The notes: generated by a model from the sequence alone, not told the origin. DNA of 64,000 nucleotides from Bacteroides intestinalis DSM 17393 (GCF_000172175.1 NZ_ABJL02000008.1:372001-436000), one strand, 5' to 3'; counted from the first letter of the stretch, positions 50,774 through 59,350 are shown. Numbers and translations are program-made.

Positions 50774-52080
50774 TTTTAAACCGACGCTTTTATATTGCCC
50801 TCAGCCTGATTATCCTGTTACTGGGTAGCGGGTATACTTTTGCTCCGCTCTTTGTTCTCGGGCAATGGATGCTTTTTATCATGCTCCTGGCTGTATTAGC
50901 GGAAGGATACATGCTTTATCGCATCCATGGTATACAGGCATTTCGCCAATGTTCATCACGTTTTTCCAACGGAGATGAAAATACGGTGAACATTCGGGTG
51001 GAGAGCAGTTATCCATATGCAGTATCCGTGGAAGTCATTGATGAAATACCTTTTATATTCCAGCAGCGAAATATAAATTTCCAGATAAAGCTCCAAGCAA
51101 ATGAAGGTAAAACAATCAGCTACCAATTACGACCCACCCATCGGGGAATCTACAATTTTGGACGGATTCGTGTATTTGTACAAGGCCGGATGGGATTACT
51201 TTCGCGCCGCTATACCTGTGGTGATAGCCAAGATGTCAAAGTCTATCCATCCTACCTGATGTTACATCGTTATGAATTGCTGGCAATAAGTGATAATCTT
51301 ACGGAATTGGGTATAAAACGTATACGTCGCGTAGGACATCACACTGAGTTTGAGCAGATAAAGGAATATGTAAAAGGCGATGATTATCGCACTATAAACT
51401 GGAAAGCAAGTGCCCGCAAGCACGAACTTATGGTAAATGTGTATCAAGACGAACGTTCCCAGCAAATTTATAGTGTGATAGACAAGGGACGAGTTATGCA
51501 ACAGGCTTTTCGTGGAATGACTTTACTTGACTATGCGGTAAATGCCTCATTAGTTCTTTCGTACGTTGCCATGCAGAAAGAAGACAAAGCCGGACTCATA
51601 ACCTTTGATGAACATTTCGATACCTTCGTACCAGCATCAAGCCGTCCCGGACATATGCAGACATTGCTTGAAAATCTCTATAATCAGGAAACTACTTTCA
51701 GTGAAACGGACTTTTCTTCCTTATGCGTACATCTGAACAAGCATGTCAATAAACGTAGCCTTTTGGTTTTATACACCAACTTCTCCAGTATGGGAAGCAT
51801 GAACAGGCAATTAGCATACCTGCAACAACTGAATCGACAACACCGCCTACTGGTAGTATTCTTCGAAGATGCTGACCTAAAAGCCTATATTGCTACTCCT
51901 GCCTCAGATACGGAAGGATACTATCGCCATGTCATTGCCGAAAAATTTGCCTTTGAAAAACGATTAATTGTCTCTACCCTAAAACAGCATGGCATTTATT
52001 CTCTATTGACCACGCCCGGAAATCTCTCTATTGATGTAATTAATAAATATCTGGAGATAAAATCGAGACAGTTACTCTAA
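50770..52080 (+). CDS. DUF58-domain protein, partner of MoxR
   Basis: Protein of 436 residues with two N-terminal helices (ALSLIILLLGSGYTFAPL and LGQWMLFIMLLAVLAEGYMLY), a beta-rich region and the DUF58 domain at about 195-280, recognised by FEQIKEYVKGDDYRTINWKASARKHELMVNVYQDER. Beyond it a VWA-like fold is seen (IYSVIDKGRVMQ, then RSLLVLYTNFSSM), though the metal site looks incomplete. MoxR-DUF58 pairs probably assemble or control membrane or secreted complexes. It is the last gene of the operon; no clear terminator follows. Confidence 0.9.
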   Translation: MILNRRFYIALSLIILLLGSGYTFAPLFVLGQWMLFIMLLAVLAEGYMLYRIHGIQAFRQCSSRFSNGDENTVNIRVESSYPYAVSVEVIDEIPFIFQQRNINFQIKLQANEGKTISYQLRPTHRGIYNFGRIRVFVQGRMGLLSRRYTCGDSQDVKVYPSYLMLHRYELLAISDNLTELGIKRIRRVGHHTEFEQIKEYVKGDDYRTINWKASARKHELMVNVYQDERSQQIYSVIDKGRVMQQAFRGMTLLDYAVNASLVLSYVAMQKEDKAGLITFDEHFDTFVPASSRPGHMQTLLENLYNQETTFSETDFSSLCVHLNKHVNKRSLLVLYTNFSSMGSMNRQLAYLQQLNRQHRLLVVFFEDADLKAYIATPASDTEGYYRHVIAEKFAFEKRLIVSTLKQHGIYSLLTTPGNLSIDVINKYLEIKSRQLL

Positions 52081-52109
52081 TCAACCTCCGGTAATAGGCA
52101 GGCAAATAA

Positions 52110-53225
52110 TTATAAGACATTTACCTTATATTCTGAATTATAATATTCTACTGCCATCTGATATTCAGCAATGTTCTTCTCTTTAGCCAATAAACTCAAT
52201 TTCGCCTTATCAGCAGAAGATATGTTACTGCCATAATAAATAGCTGTAGGCTTCATTATAACTTTGACAGATTCATTTTCATAAGAATCCGGACAAATCA
52301 ATCGCCATTCATTTTCATATCCCCAGCATTTGGCTTTATTCAAAAACACTTTCAAATAAATAAAAATGTCAGGCAAAACAATGCTGCTATTATTTTCTCC
52401 TTTAAGGCTTATAAGAAAGTCATCCATTAAACTTTTCCCTATATGAGTTGCATCAAGTCTTTTATCTGAATAGATTACCGGAAAAAGTATTGCCGGGTGA
52501 CTACTAGGTTGCGTATCACTTGTTGGAAAAACAACTTGCTTTATATCATATTCCAACACAAATCCGCTATGTCTATCAGCATAATGTGACCACATCAGCA
52601 TATTATCCTTTCTCTCTGTAAAACATGCAATCTTACAACTTTCCTTTACACTCTCCACTGATTGATCTAATAAATCCCCGATAAATTCAAGATATTCATT
52701 AATTTTATCACTATAAATGCCCTTATCGCCATATGTAGTTCCTTCATAATAAGCCTCACGCAATCTTTGGTTCACCACCTCGTCCCCTTCTCCTTTCCAA
52801 ACATTAAAACATTGCATTTTTTTCACAACTTCATCAATTATCGGATCGTCAGGATATTGTTTTCTCATCTCTTCCTCAACCAGGCTGTTTATCTTGCTCA
52901 ACATATAAAGAAACCAATTTTTATTCAACGCTTCCTCATAATTCTTTAATATCTCCTCTTTCTTGTAGCAAACCAAAGAATCAAACGGATCATTAAAATT
53001 ACGAGGATTACCGGCATATACTTCATCATCTCTAAATGAATCCAAATTATATTCTTGACAGTTCCGATATCTATATAGTTTTGAAGGTACATTTTTCGCC
53101 ACCAAATCATGGAGTTTAGAGAACAACTCACCTCCTTCCGGTGAATTAGTTTCTCCACGTTTAAGAGGAATAATTTCACTCATCAACATTCTCTCAAACT
53201 CCTCTTTAAAGTTAGATGTTTCCAT
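52110..53225 (-). CDS. DUF2971 protein
   Basis: Cytoplasmic protein of 371 residues. The DUF2971 signature is KLYRYRNCQEYNLDSFRDDEVYAGNPRNFNDPFDSLV at about 55-95 and a later CFTERKDNMLMWSHYADRHSGFVLEYD, with NEWRLICP near 300. The NPxxFNDPFD and LMWSHYxxxHxGF motifs are the conserved features. The family occurs sporadically, often in genomic islands and near defence genes, and has no established activity. It marks the beginning of AT-rich accessory DNA. A TATTTTTG element lies upstream. Confidence 0.85.
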   Translation of the reverse strand: METSNFKEEFERMLMSEIIPLKRGETNSPEGGELFSKLHDLVAKNVPSKLYRYRNCQEYNLDSFRDDEVYAGNPRNFNDPFDSLVCYKKEEILKNYEEALNKNWFLYMLSKINSLVEEEMRKQYPDDPIIDEVVKKMQCFNVWKGEGDEVVNQRLREAYYEGTTYGDKGIYSDKINEYLEFIGDLLDQSVESVKESCKIACFTERKDNMLMWSHYADRHSGFVLEYDIKQVVFPTSDTQPSSHPAILFPVIYSDKRLDATHIGKSLMDDFLISLKGENNSSIVLPDIFIYLKVFLNKAKCWGYENEWRLICPDSYENESVKVIMKPTAIYYGSNISSADKAKLSLLAKEKNIAEYQMAVEYYNSEYKVNVL

Positions 53226-53277
53226 TGTGTTTTATATATCAAGTATAATGTCCGTACATGCTCAGAATCTCATTATG

Positions 53278-53285
53278 CAAAAATA
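53278..53285 (-). promoter_or_regulatory. -7 element (TATTTTTG) of the DUF2971 gene
   Basis: Exact TAnnTTTG on the minus strand, 53 bases before the ATG; upstream half unclear. Confidence 0.45.
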
Positions 53286-53399
53286 GTGTTTATTTACGTA
53301 GCTGACAGCCCAATTTCAAAGTTTCTTTGTTACGGTCTCTTTTATACTGTTAATTATTTGAATAGTTTAAATACCCTGCAAAACCGTATCACTAAAATA

Positions 53400-53429
53400 T
53401 TTGTTTACTATAAAGGGGTGTTAGCTTTG
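53400..53429 (+). promoter_or_regulatory. Promoter of the 106-residue orphan gene
   Basis: TTTG, 18 bases, TAGCTTTG; the -7 box lies 37 bases before the ATG at 53466. Confidence 0.6.
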
Positions 53430-53465
53430 CCCGGATTCTAAAATCGAGTAAATAAAAAGATAACC

Positions 53466-53786
53466 ATGAAAAAAGAAGTTTCTGAAGTGCTCAAAAAAGA
53501 GCAAAACAATGAAAGTTGTATCCATCTGTATCTGGAAGAATGTGGCTGGTGTGCTTATGAAGTTTCAGCTTATCTGCTTATGAACCTCTTAGGAGGAAAA
53601 TGTATCGTCGAGAAAATAGAACAATGCGGATCAAAAATTGTTCGGGCACTAATGAATATAGATTTATTAGGCGACATTAATTATGGCGATTATCGCTACG
53701 CTGGTCTAAATTCCTATAACCTTCAATTAGTAGGAAAAAATAAAGTTGACAAAAACTTATTTATTCACTGGAAAAAGAACATATAG
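53466..53786 (+). CDS. Small protein of unknown function, 106 residues
   Basis: No family recognised. Soluble, no signal peptide; a cysteine-rich N-terminal half (ESCIHLYLEECGWCAYEVSAYLL) followed by a basic C-terminus. The CxxC-like CGWCAYE resembles a redox or metal site but is isolated. A good promoter precedes it (53400-53429), which supports it being a real gene. It stands alone between the DUF2971 gene and a decayed transposase. Confidence 0.6.
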   Translation: MKKEVSEVLKKEQNNESCIHLYLEECGWCAYEVSAYLLMNLLGGKCIVEKIEQCGSKIVRALMNIDLLGDINYGDYRYAGLNSYNLQLVGKNKVDKNLFIHWKKNI

Positions 53787-54055
53787 GAATGACACTGCAA
53801 TAAGCACTCTAAATGATATTGCAATAAAGCTCTGCAGACAAATCAACAGAGCCTTATTGCAATAAAAGTTATGGAATTAATTAGAGATATTCAGTAAATG
53901 TCCCTCTTTCTAATAAATTAAGAGAACTGTTTTACTTTACGTGAGCTTTTCTCTTATTTTTTTCTGTAAAGTCTCAAGTCTTCTATCTTTTTAATAGAAT
54001 ATTATTTACATATTCTTATTTTTTCTTCCCAACGGTACATTATGTATATGTCTTT
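53787..54055. other. AT-rich gap between orphan gene and transposase remnant
   Basis: No coding signal. It may hold one end of the decayed insertion sequence; no terminal repeat was recognised. A possible hairpin with arms around TATTGCAATAA, repeated at 53804-53860, lies just after the stop. Confidence 0.4.
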
Positions 54056-54731
54056 TTAGGGGAAGTTAAAGACCTGGTAATGCCGGTCGATACTCACGAT
54101 ACGGTTGGACACTTTTTGGCCTGCAAATAAATTCTTCCCTTGCTCAAGGACCGTCTGTATGACCGAGAAACGTCTTTGGTAATCAGAGGATAGTGTAACG
54201 ATGAAGCCATACAATACCTTCCCATAAGAGTTTAACATCAGTAGGGAAACGCAGATGACTTTCATAACAGGTGGCATCCGTCATACAGACATGAAGGTTC
54301 TCAAGATAAGGTTTCCAATGGTCAGCCAGAATAGCCTGGAGGGACTCAATATCAAGGCGATCCGCTAGTTCCTGACGAATTGCACTGACGATTTTAGGAT
54401 TGGTCAGTGGATGAAGCGGATCAATCTGAACACCACAAAATAACTGGTAATGAATATTACCGTTTAAAGGTTCAATCAGTTGTGAATCTGAAAAGTTAGT
54501 ATAGGACTTCAGGACCATCAAGGCTATTTTACCCCCAGGAGAAAAATAACTTTTACGACCCAAAGCAGAGGACTTCAAATGCATTTCTCGGGCCAGTTCC
54601 GAGAAAGGAAACAGGGCATGGAGGCGACCTAATTCACTCGTTGCAAAACTTTGACGATATTTTTTTAGCATATCGAACTCGGTAAAACCTAAACGAGGTT
54701 CGATTTCTGAGATTTTTTGTATCTTTACCAT
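54056..54731 (-). pseudogene. Frameshifted, shortened IS1182-like transposase
   Basis: From the ATG at 54731 the first 170 residues match the N-terminus of IS1182/DUF772 transposases: PRLGFTEFDMLKKY, GGKIALMVLKSYTNFSDSQLIEPLNGNIHYQLFCGV and the TDATCYESHLRFPTDVKLLW stretch containing the first catalytic Asp. The frame then breaks near 54200; another frame at 54060-54150 continues with LFAGQKVSNRIVSIDRHYQ, matching a more C-terminal part. About half the protein is therefore lost. No terminal inverted repeats were identified. A dead insertion-sequence remnant. Confidence 0.8.
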
Positions 54732-54804
54732 GTGTTTTTAGTTTAAATTACCCCCGTTTTGGCCGTCAAACCGTTTTTTTGGGGGAATGCTTAAAGATAC
54801 AAAA

Positions 54805-54837
54805 AAGGCAACTAACTCGCAATGAATTAGTTGCCTT
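54805..54837 (-). terminator. Terminator of the choloylglycine-hydrolase-like gene
   Basis: Arms AAGGCAACTAA and complement (54805-54815 and 54827-54837), with a T6 run on the minus-strand side, 29 bases after the gene stop. Confidence 0.82.
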
Positions 54838-54866
54838 AAATTTTATTATTTTAGGAATATCCCTAA

Positions 54867-55949
54867 TTAGTGAATCTTCAACCTTTCTATTTTCTGCTGT
54901 CTCACGTTATCCATAGGTTCAGCATGATAAGAAACTATAGAAAAATTAATTGTACGCAGATCAATGCTCCTAATCGTACTATCATACATAGTACGAAAAT
55001 AGATTACCCGGTCCCTCATATCTGTAGCTGACGTCCATTGTGTAGCACTTGGAATATCAACAGGAGCTTTTCCCTCCGAAAATTCTATTCCGATAGGAAT
55101 ATCGAAATTATTCAATATTTGAAAACACTGTAGAACAGTTTCGAAAACAGTAGACTTTTGCGGAGCCGTAGCCTGATAAAAAGCAGCTCGTACAAAACGT
55201 GATGGAGGAGTTACATCGCCAGGAAGTCCTAAGAAACCGCTGCCTGCTCCAAAAGAAGATAATTCAAGATTCCCTAAGCCATGTGTCTGTGCGGTTCCGG
55301 GATAAAGATTGACGTAATTATTCAGATTAGTCAAATGCCATTCAAATCCTGGCGAATTCGTAAGAACTCCCAGATTATTTTCATAAAAGTGAGTTTCTTT
55401 GCCGATTATTTCTAATACAAGTTGACGTCCAGTCTGGTCAGCAAAACGCCAATGTACAGTAGATGCACGTGAATCGATGTTTATAATATGTACATTGGCA
55501 ACGGCTTCCTTCACTTCTTCAAGAGTAGTACACCTTCCAAGTATCCAAGAAACGAGCTGAAAATCAGATATACTACTATCTGCCACTTTTTTATCATAAT
55601 CTTCATATTCTCCATAATGTGGAAAATAAAACAGACCAGCCGAGAGTCCGGCTTCATTAATTCCTTCTGCAATAAATTCTTTTTGCTCAACAGCCAATCC
55701 TACATACCCATAACGAGCGATGAACACCATGCCATTCTGTCCATCTGGTGTAAATGATTGCTCAGAATAACCTCTCGGAACAATTACATACTGACTATTC
55801 AGATTACTCCCACCCCACTCGATTGTCCGTGCTACAACTGCTGTACCATTCTGACTTTTTAAAGTTATACCTGTACAGGCCATAGCAGACAATGTTCCCC
55901 AAAACATATAGCCTACTACTACTGAAATGAAAAATAAATTTAGTTTCAT
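54867..55949 (-). CDS. Choloylglycine hydrolase family protein (possible bile salt hydrolase)
   Basis: Ntn hydrolase of 360 residues. A signal peptide ends at A24, exposing Cys25 (ACTGITL) as the N-terminal nucleophile after cleavage. Using Cys25 as position 2 of the mature family numbering, R18 is R41 (ARTIEW) and the usual D21 is E44. Also seen are GLNEAGL-like GINEAGLSAGLFYFP, the NSP motif (LTNSPGFEWHL) with its conserved Asn, and GLPGDVTPPSRFVRA with the conserved Arg. Secreted Bacteroides members deconjugate bile salts or hydrolyse other linear amides; the D-to-E change occurs in a branch whose bile salt activity is uncertain. Followed by a terminator; no clear promoter seen in the 55950-56189 gap. 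Confidence 0.85.
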   Translation of the reverse strand: MKLNLFFISVVVGYMFWGTLSAMACTGITLKSQNGTAVVARTIEWGGSNLNSQYVIVPRGYSEQSFTPDGQNGMVFIARYGYVGLAVEQKEFIAEGINEAGLSAGLFYFPHYGEYEDYDKKVADSSISDFQLVSWILGRCTTLEEVKEAVANVHIINIDSRASTVHWRFADQTGRQLVLEIIGKETHFYENNLGVLTNSPGFEWHLTNLNNYVNLYPGTAQTHGLGNLELSSFGAGSGFLGLPGDVTPPSRFVRAAFYQATAPQKSTVFETVLQCFQILNNFDIPIGIEFSEGKAPVDIPSATQWTSATDMRDRVIYFRTMYDSTIRSIDLRTINFSIVSYHAEPMDNVRQQKIERLKIH

Positions 55950-56185
55950 ATTAATTATTTCTTAGGATGAAAAAACAATAAAAACATAAGAATAAGTTCG
56001 ACAAACGATTTGTCTTGATATATAAAACATACCCAGAAGGTAAATTGTTTACCCCTAAAGTATATACAGAACAAGGTAACCGACATGAATAGTAGTTTAA
56101 AAGCAGACAGCAACACACACCATTGAAGGGTATGGAGATACACAAGAATTGCTTAGACCACCATTTTTGACCGAAGTGGAGAAAA
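55950..56185. other. Upstream region of the choloylglycine-hydrolase-like gene
   Basis: No coding signal on either strand and no full promoter match; short open frames here overlap in several phases and have no family features. Confidence 0.5.
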
Positions 56186-56381
56186 AGAAAAAGCTCTGAA
56201 ATCCTTGAATTTCAGAGCTTTGCTTTCATTTGCTATTTGCTTTCGCGGTGCGTACGGAAGATGAACCTTAGTTTTATTCTTCAAGTACTCAATATCTTAG
56301 CAAGCTCTTAATCCTTTCTCCCACTAATAACCCCACGTGTGCAATTCTTTAGATTGCTTGGTGTTGCGGTGGTTGTTTGAG
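56186..56381 (-). ncRNA. Candidate non-coding transcript bounded by a promoter and a terminator
   Basis: A minus-strand TATCTTTG (56388-56395) and a strong terminator (56190-56221) bound about 195 bases without a useful open frame. Inside, on the minus strand, GGTTCATCTTCCGTACGCACC resembles the T-arm and acceptor end of a tRNA but has no matching 5' half. It may be a small RNA, or the attachment-site remnant of an element that integrated at a tRNA 3' end. Confidence 0.35.
56190..56221 (-). terminator. Terminator of the candidate transcript at 56.3 kb
   Basis: Perfect 13-base arms (AAAGCTCTGAAAT and complement, 56190-56202 and 56209-56221), loop of six, followed on the minus strand by a T-rich run. 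Confidence 0.82.
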
Positions 56382-56387
56382 TTGATG

Positions 56388-56395
56388 CAAAGATA
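56388..56395 (-). promoter_or_regulatory. -7 element (TATCTTTG), minus strand
   Basis: Exact TAnnTTTG pointing to the terminator at 56190-56221. No TTG at the normal distance. Confidence 0.4.
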
Positions 56396-56460
56396 GGTGT
56401 TTATTATAGAGTAATAAAATAAAAGAGCCATATTTAACACGAAAATGCAGAGAGTTTTCT

Positions 56461-56468
56461 TACTTTTG
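56461..56468 (+). promoter_or_regulatory. -7 element (TACTTTTG) of the DUF488 pair
   Basis: Exact TAnnTTTG ending 4 bases before the ATG at 56473, so transcription would start at or next to the start codon (leaderless mRNA). Confidence 0.5.
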
Positions 56469-56472
56469 CAAT

Positions 56473-57372
56473 ATGTTATATTATAGAAGAAAAATATTAT
56501 TAGCATTGATTGAAGCATTTGGCGGTCATTTGACTGCCAAACAACTTCAGAAATATTTGTTCCTTTTTACAAGAAAACAAGAGGAAAAAGCATTTGATTT
56601 TATTCCTTATTACTATGGTTGTTTTTCATTCCAAGCAAATCAGGATATAATGACATTAGCTAAATTGGGCTACTTAAGTATTATAAAAAGCGAGAATGGT
56701 CGTAGAATACAAATTTGTCAACCCAATAATTATTTGATGATGCTTGATATGTTTGAACAGCAAGCTATAAAAGAAATAAAAGAAAAATTTGGTTGTCTAT
56801 CTCAAAACGAGTTAATTCGTTACACTTATATCAATTATCCTTATTACGCAACAAAAAGTACAATAGCAATTAATTTGCTAAATGAGGAAGAATTAGCTGT
56901 AATAGATAAGCAAAAAAGAACCTTTACAGAGCCTCAATTATTCACTATAGGATATGAAGGACGCTCTTTAGAAAAATACATTAATATTCTCCTCGTGAAT
57001 GATGTACATATTCTCTGTGATGTCCGTAAAAATGCCTATAGTCAAAAATATGGATTTTCAAAAAGTCAATTAGAGAAAGCATGTACAGGAGTAGGTATAA
57101 AATATATCCATATACCGCAACTGGGAATAGAATCAGAACAAAGACAAGATTTAAAATCACAAAAAGATTATGAAATTCTTTTTGAGTCATATGAAAAATC
57201 TACCCTAAAAGAAAATTGGGATTATCTTTTATATGTCCGAGAATTGATTGATACAGAGAAACGTGTAGCTTTAACTTGCTTTGAAGAAAGTCACAAACAA
57301 TGCCATAGAGGAAGAGTTGCGAAATATTTAATGCAACTACCTGATATAACTTACACCCTTAGACATCTATAA
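56473..57372 (+). CDS. DUF488 protein with N-terminal helical domain
   Basis: Protein of 299 residues in two parts. About 1-150 is a helical, possibly winged-helix region (RRKILLALIEAFGGHLTAKQLQKYLFLFTRKQ, then FDFIPYYYGCFSFQANQDI), reminiscent of DUF4065-like or wHTH domains. About 155-290 is DUF488: FTIGYEGRSLEKYI, CDVRKNAYSQKYGFSKSQLE, YIHIPQLGI, and the conserved LTCFEESHKQCHRGRVA with Cys269, Cys277, His278, Arg279. DUF488 is considered related to rhodanese/phosphatase-like enzymes, and the CxxxxxxxCHR arrangement looks like an active or metal site. Lower GC than the core genes to the left. The partner gene starts 3 bases after the stop. Confidence 0.82.
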   Translation: MLYYRRKILLALIEAFGGHLTAKQLQKYLFLFTRKQEEKAFDFIPYYYGCFSFQANQDIMTLAKLGYLSIIKSENGRRIQICQPNNYLMMLDMFEQQAIKEIKEKFGCLSQNELIRYTYINYPYYATKSTIAINLLNEEELAVIDKQKRTFTEPQLFTIGYEGRSLEKYINILLVNDVHILCDVRKNAYSQKYGFSKSQLEKACTGVGIKYIHIPQLGIESEQRQDLKSQKDYEILFESYEKSTLKENWDYLLYVRELIDTEKRVALTCFEESHKQCHRGRVAKYLMQLPDITYTLRHL

Positions 57373-57375
57373 AAC

Positions 57376-58212
57376 ATGCCTACAACTCGAGTTCTAATTG
57401 CTGTAAAAACATACCCTACTTTATCGGAAAAATACGATGAATTAGTTTGTACTGCTGGTTTCTTGGAAGATGGCACTTGGATAAGAATATATCCTATTCC
57501 TTTTCGTAAATTAAGTTATGATAAGAGATATAGTAAATGGCAGTGGATAGAACTTGATTTGGTTAAAAACACCAGTGATTTTAGGAAAGAAAGTTTTCGT
57601 CCTGCAAATATAGATAATGAAATAAAAATAGTAGGAGAAATTGGTACAAAAAATGGCTGGGCAAAAAGAAAGTCTATTGTTTTAAAACATATCCGTTATA
57701 ATATGGCTGAGCTTATTGAAGAAGCCAAAAATCCTCAAATAGGAACATCATTAGCCGTATTTAAACCTCAAAGAATTATTGATTTTGTTTGGGAAGAATC
57801 TACAAGAGAATGGAATAAGCAGAAATTAGATGTTGTATATGCCAATCAAGCCCAACATAGTTTATTTGATGTAGAAGAAACTAAAAGAATATTCAAAGTA
57901 GCTAAAAAATTGCCTTATGAGTTCTCATATAAGTTTATATCAGAAGATGGTAAAGAACGAAAACTCATGATTGAAGATTGGGAATTAGGGATGCTTTATT
58001 GGAATTGCCTTGCTGCTGCTAATGGAAATGAACAAGTCGCATGTGAAAAAGTGAAAGAGAAATATTTCACAGAATGGTGTAAAAAAGATATATATTTTTT
58101 CTTAGGAACAACCAAGAAATTTCATAATGTAGGTACTAATCCTTTTATTATTATTGGAACATTTTATCCACCGAAGAATCCGCAATTGGCTTTGACCTTT
58201 AAAATGGACTAA
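57376..58212 (+). CDS. Unrecognised partner of the DUF488 protein
   Basis: Protein of 278 residues, no signal peptide or membrane helix. The N-terminus (TRVLIAVKTYPTLSEKYDELVCTAGFLEDGTWIRIYPIPFRKL) is beta-rich and resembles an OB-type barrel, and the end (FFLGTTKKFHNVGTNPFIIIGTFYPP) looks like a second small barrel with GTxxKFHxxxxNPFxIIG. This pattern is reminiscent of a dual-OB protein type that I associate with DUF488 neighbourhoods, but I cannot confirm this here. Three bases separate it from the DUF488 gene, so the two form a tight operon in AT-rich accessory DNA. Function unknown; nucleic-acid binding is a guess from the fold. Confidence 0.75.
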   Translation: MPTTRVLIAVKTYPTLSEKYDELVCTAGFLEDGTWIRIYPIPFRKLSYDKRYSKWQWIELDLVKNTSDFRKESFRPANIDNEIKIVGEIGTKNGWAKRKSIVLKHIRYNMAELIEEAKNPQIGTSLAVFKPQRIIDFVWEESTREWNKQKLDVVYANQAQHSLFDVEETKRIFKVAKKLPYEFSYKFISEDGKERKLMIEDWELGMLYWNCLAAANGNEQVACEKVKEKYFTEWCKKDIYFFLGTTKKFHNVGTNPFIIIGTFYPPKNPQLALTFKMD

Positions 58213-58484
58213 TACAAACTTAGTTATATTAAATAAAAGCTTTTAGATATAAGAACAAAAGACCATAGTATAAACTTACTTTCGTAAATACGATTCGATA
58301 TAATACATTTTGCTGAAAAGAAGATTGTTGAAAAATATTTTTTTAAGATGGCAAGGAATTGCTTTTTACTATTTTGCTTTTAATAACCCTATGAAGAACA
58401 TAGACTAAGCTTTAGTCCTATCACATTTATTACTTTTTTATTAGAATGTCCCTTTTTTACACCTATTATCAATCTAAGAAATCT
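58213..58484. other. AT-rich gap after the DUF488 pair
   Basis: No coding signal, repeat or clear terminator noticed. Confidence 0.5.
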
Positions 58485-58492
58485 TACTTTTG
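58485..58492 (+). promoter_or_regulatory. -7 element (TACTTTTG) of the AraC-PanE pair
   Basis: Exact TAnnTTTG 18 bases before the ATG at 58511; no convincing TTG upstream. Confidence 0.45.
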
Positions 58493-58510
58493 CCTGATAA
58501 TTAAGGCAAA

Positions 58511-59338
58511 ATGGAGAAAATTCAAGTAATACAACCTACTAAATTGCTTGCTCCTTATATAAAGCAATATTGGTTTTTAAGGATAGATGATGTAAAGCAA
58601 GGCTTTCAACGTTCTATCCCAGCAGGTTGTGTAGGAATTGTTTTTCATAAAGGAAACAAAATTATTTCTTCTTTTCATAAGGGAACGCAACCACAATCCT
58701 ATATAAGCGGGCAAATCAGTACTTATTCAGACATAGAATTTTCTTTCTTGGATATGGTCATTATTTTATTCCAGCCTATCGGATGCAGGATGTTTTTTCC
58801 ATATCCTATGGAAGAGTTTACTAATCAGAATATAGGTATTGATTTGTTAGATAACACCTGTTTAGTAGAATTGGAAGAGAAAATAAATGAAACATCAGAT
58901 AATTATCAAATAGTCAGATTGATAGAAGAATATTTATTAAATAGATTATGCAAAAATATTCCATGCAACGCCAATAGGATTATAACTACTGTTCAAAATA
59001 TCAATGAAGGAGAAGGGAATATATCCGTTTTATCTCAAACGGCTTGTTTAGGATATAAGCAATTTAAACGGATATTCGCTGAATATGTAGGACTAAATCC
59101 AAAAGATTTTATCCAAATCACACGATTTAGGAAGACATTCCATATTTTGCAATCAACTCCACAAATCAGCATAAGTAAAGTTGCTTATGATTGTGGATAT
59201 TATGATAAATCACATTTAATAAAAGAGTTTAATATGTTCACGGGCTATACCCCTAAACAACTACTTGAAATTTGTGATACTTATACCGAAAACCTATCGG
59301 TATTCAACTCTGTATTTATCAATGACAAAAAAACTTAA
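58511..59338 (+). CDS. AraC-family transcriptional regulator
   Basis: Regulator of 275 residues. About 1-130 is a beta-rich sensor-like domain (LLAPYIKQYWFLRID, PAGCVGIVFHKGNKI, VIILFQPIGCRMFFPYPMEEFTNQNI), typical of the subgroup with an N-terminal DUF6597-like cupin. The C-terminal 100 residues are the AraC helix-turn-helix pair: LGYKQFKRIFAEYVGLNPKDFIQITRFRK and KVAYDCGYYDKSHLIKEFNMFTGYTPKQLLE. It likely controls the reductase gene that begins 12 bases after its stop. Confidence 0.9.
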   Translation: MEKIQVIQPTKLLAPYIKQYWFLRIDDVKQGFQRSIPAGCVGIVFHKGNKIISSFHKGTQPQSYISGQISTYSDIEFSFLDMVIILFQPIGCRMFFPYPMEEFTNQNIGIDLLDNTCLVELEEKINETSDNYQIVRLIEEYLLNRLCKNIPCNANRIITTVQNINEGEGNISVLSQTACLGYKQFKRIFAEYVGLNPKDFIQITRFRKTFHILQSTPQISISKVAYDCGYYDKSHLIKEFNMFTGYTPKQLLEICDTYTENLSVFNSVFINDKKT

Positions 59339-59350
59339 TAACATCGCTTT

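Noticed and set aside
56240..56290. Complete tRNA gene
   Set aside because: Only a T-arm/acceptor-like half is seen; no D-arm or anticodon arm could be folded by eye.
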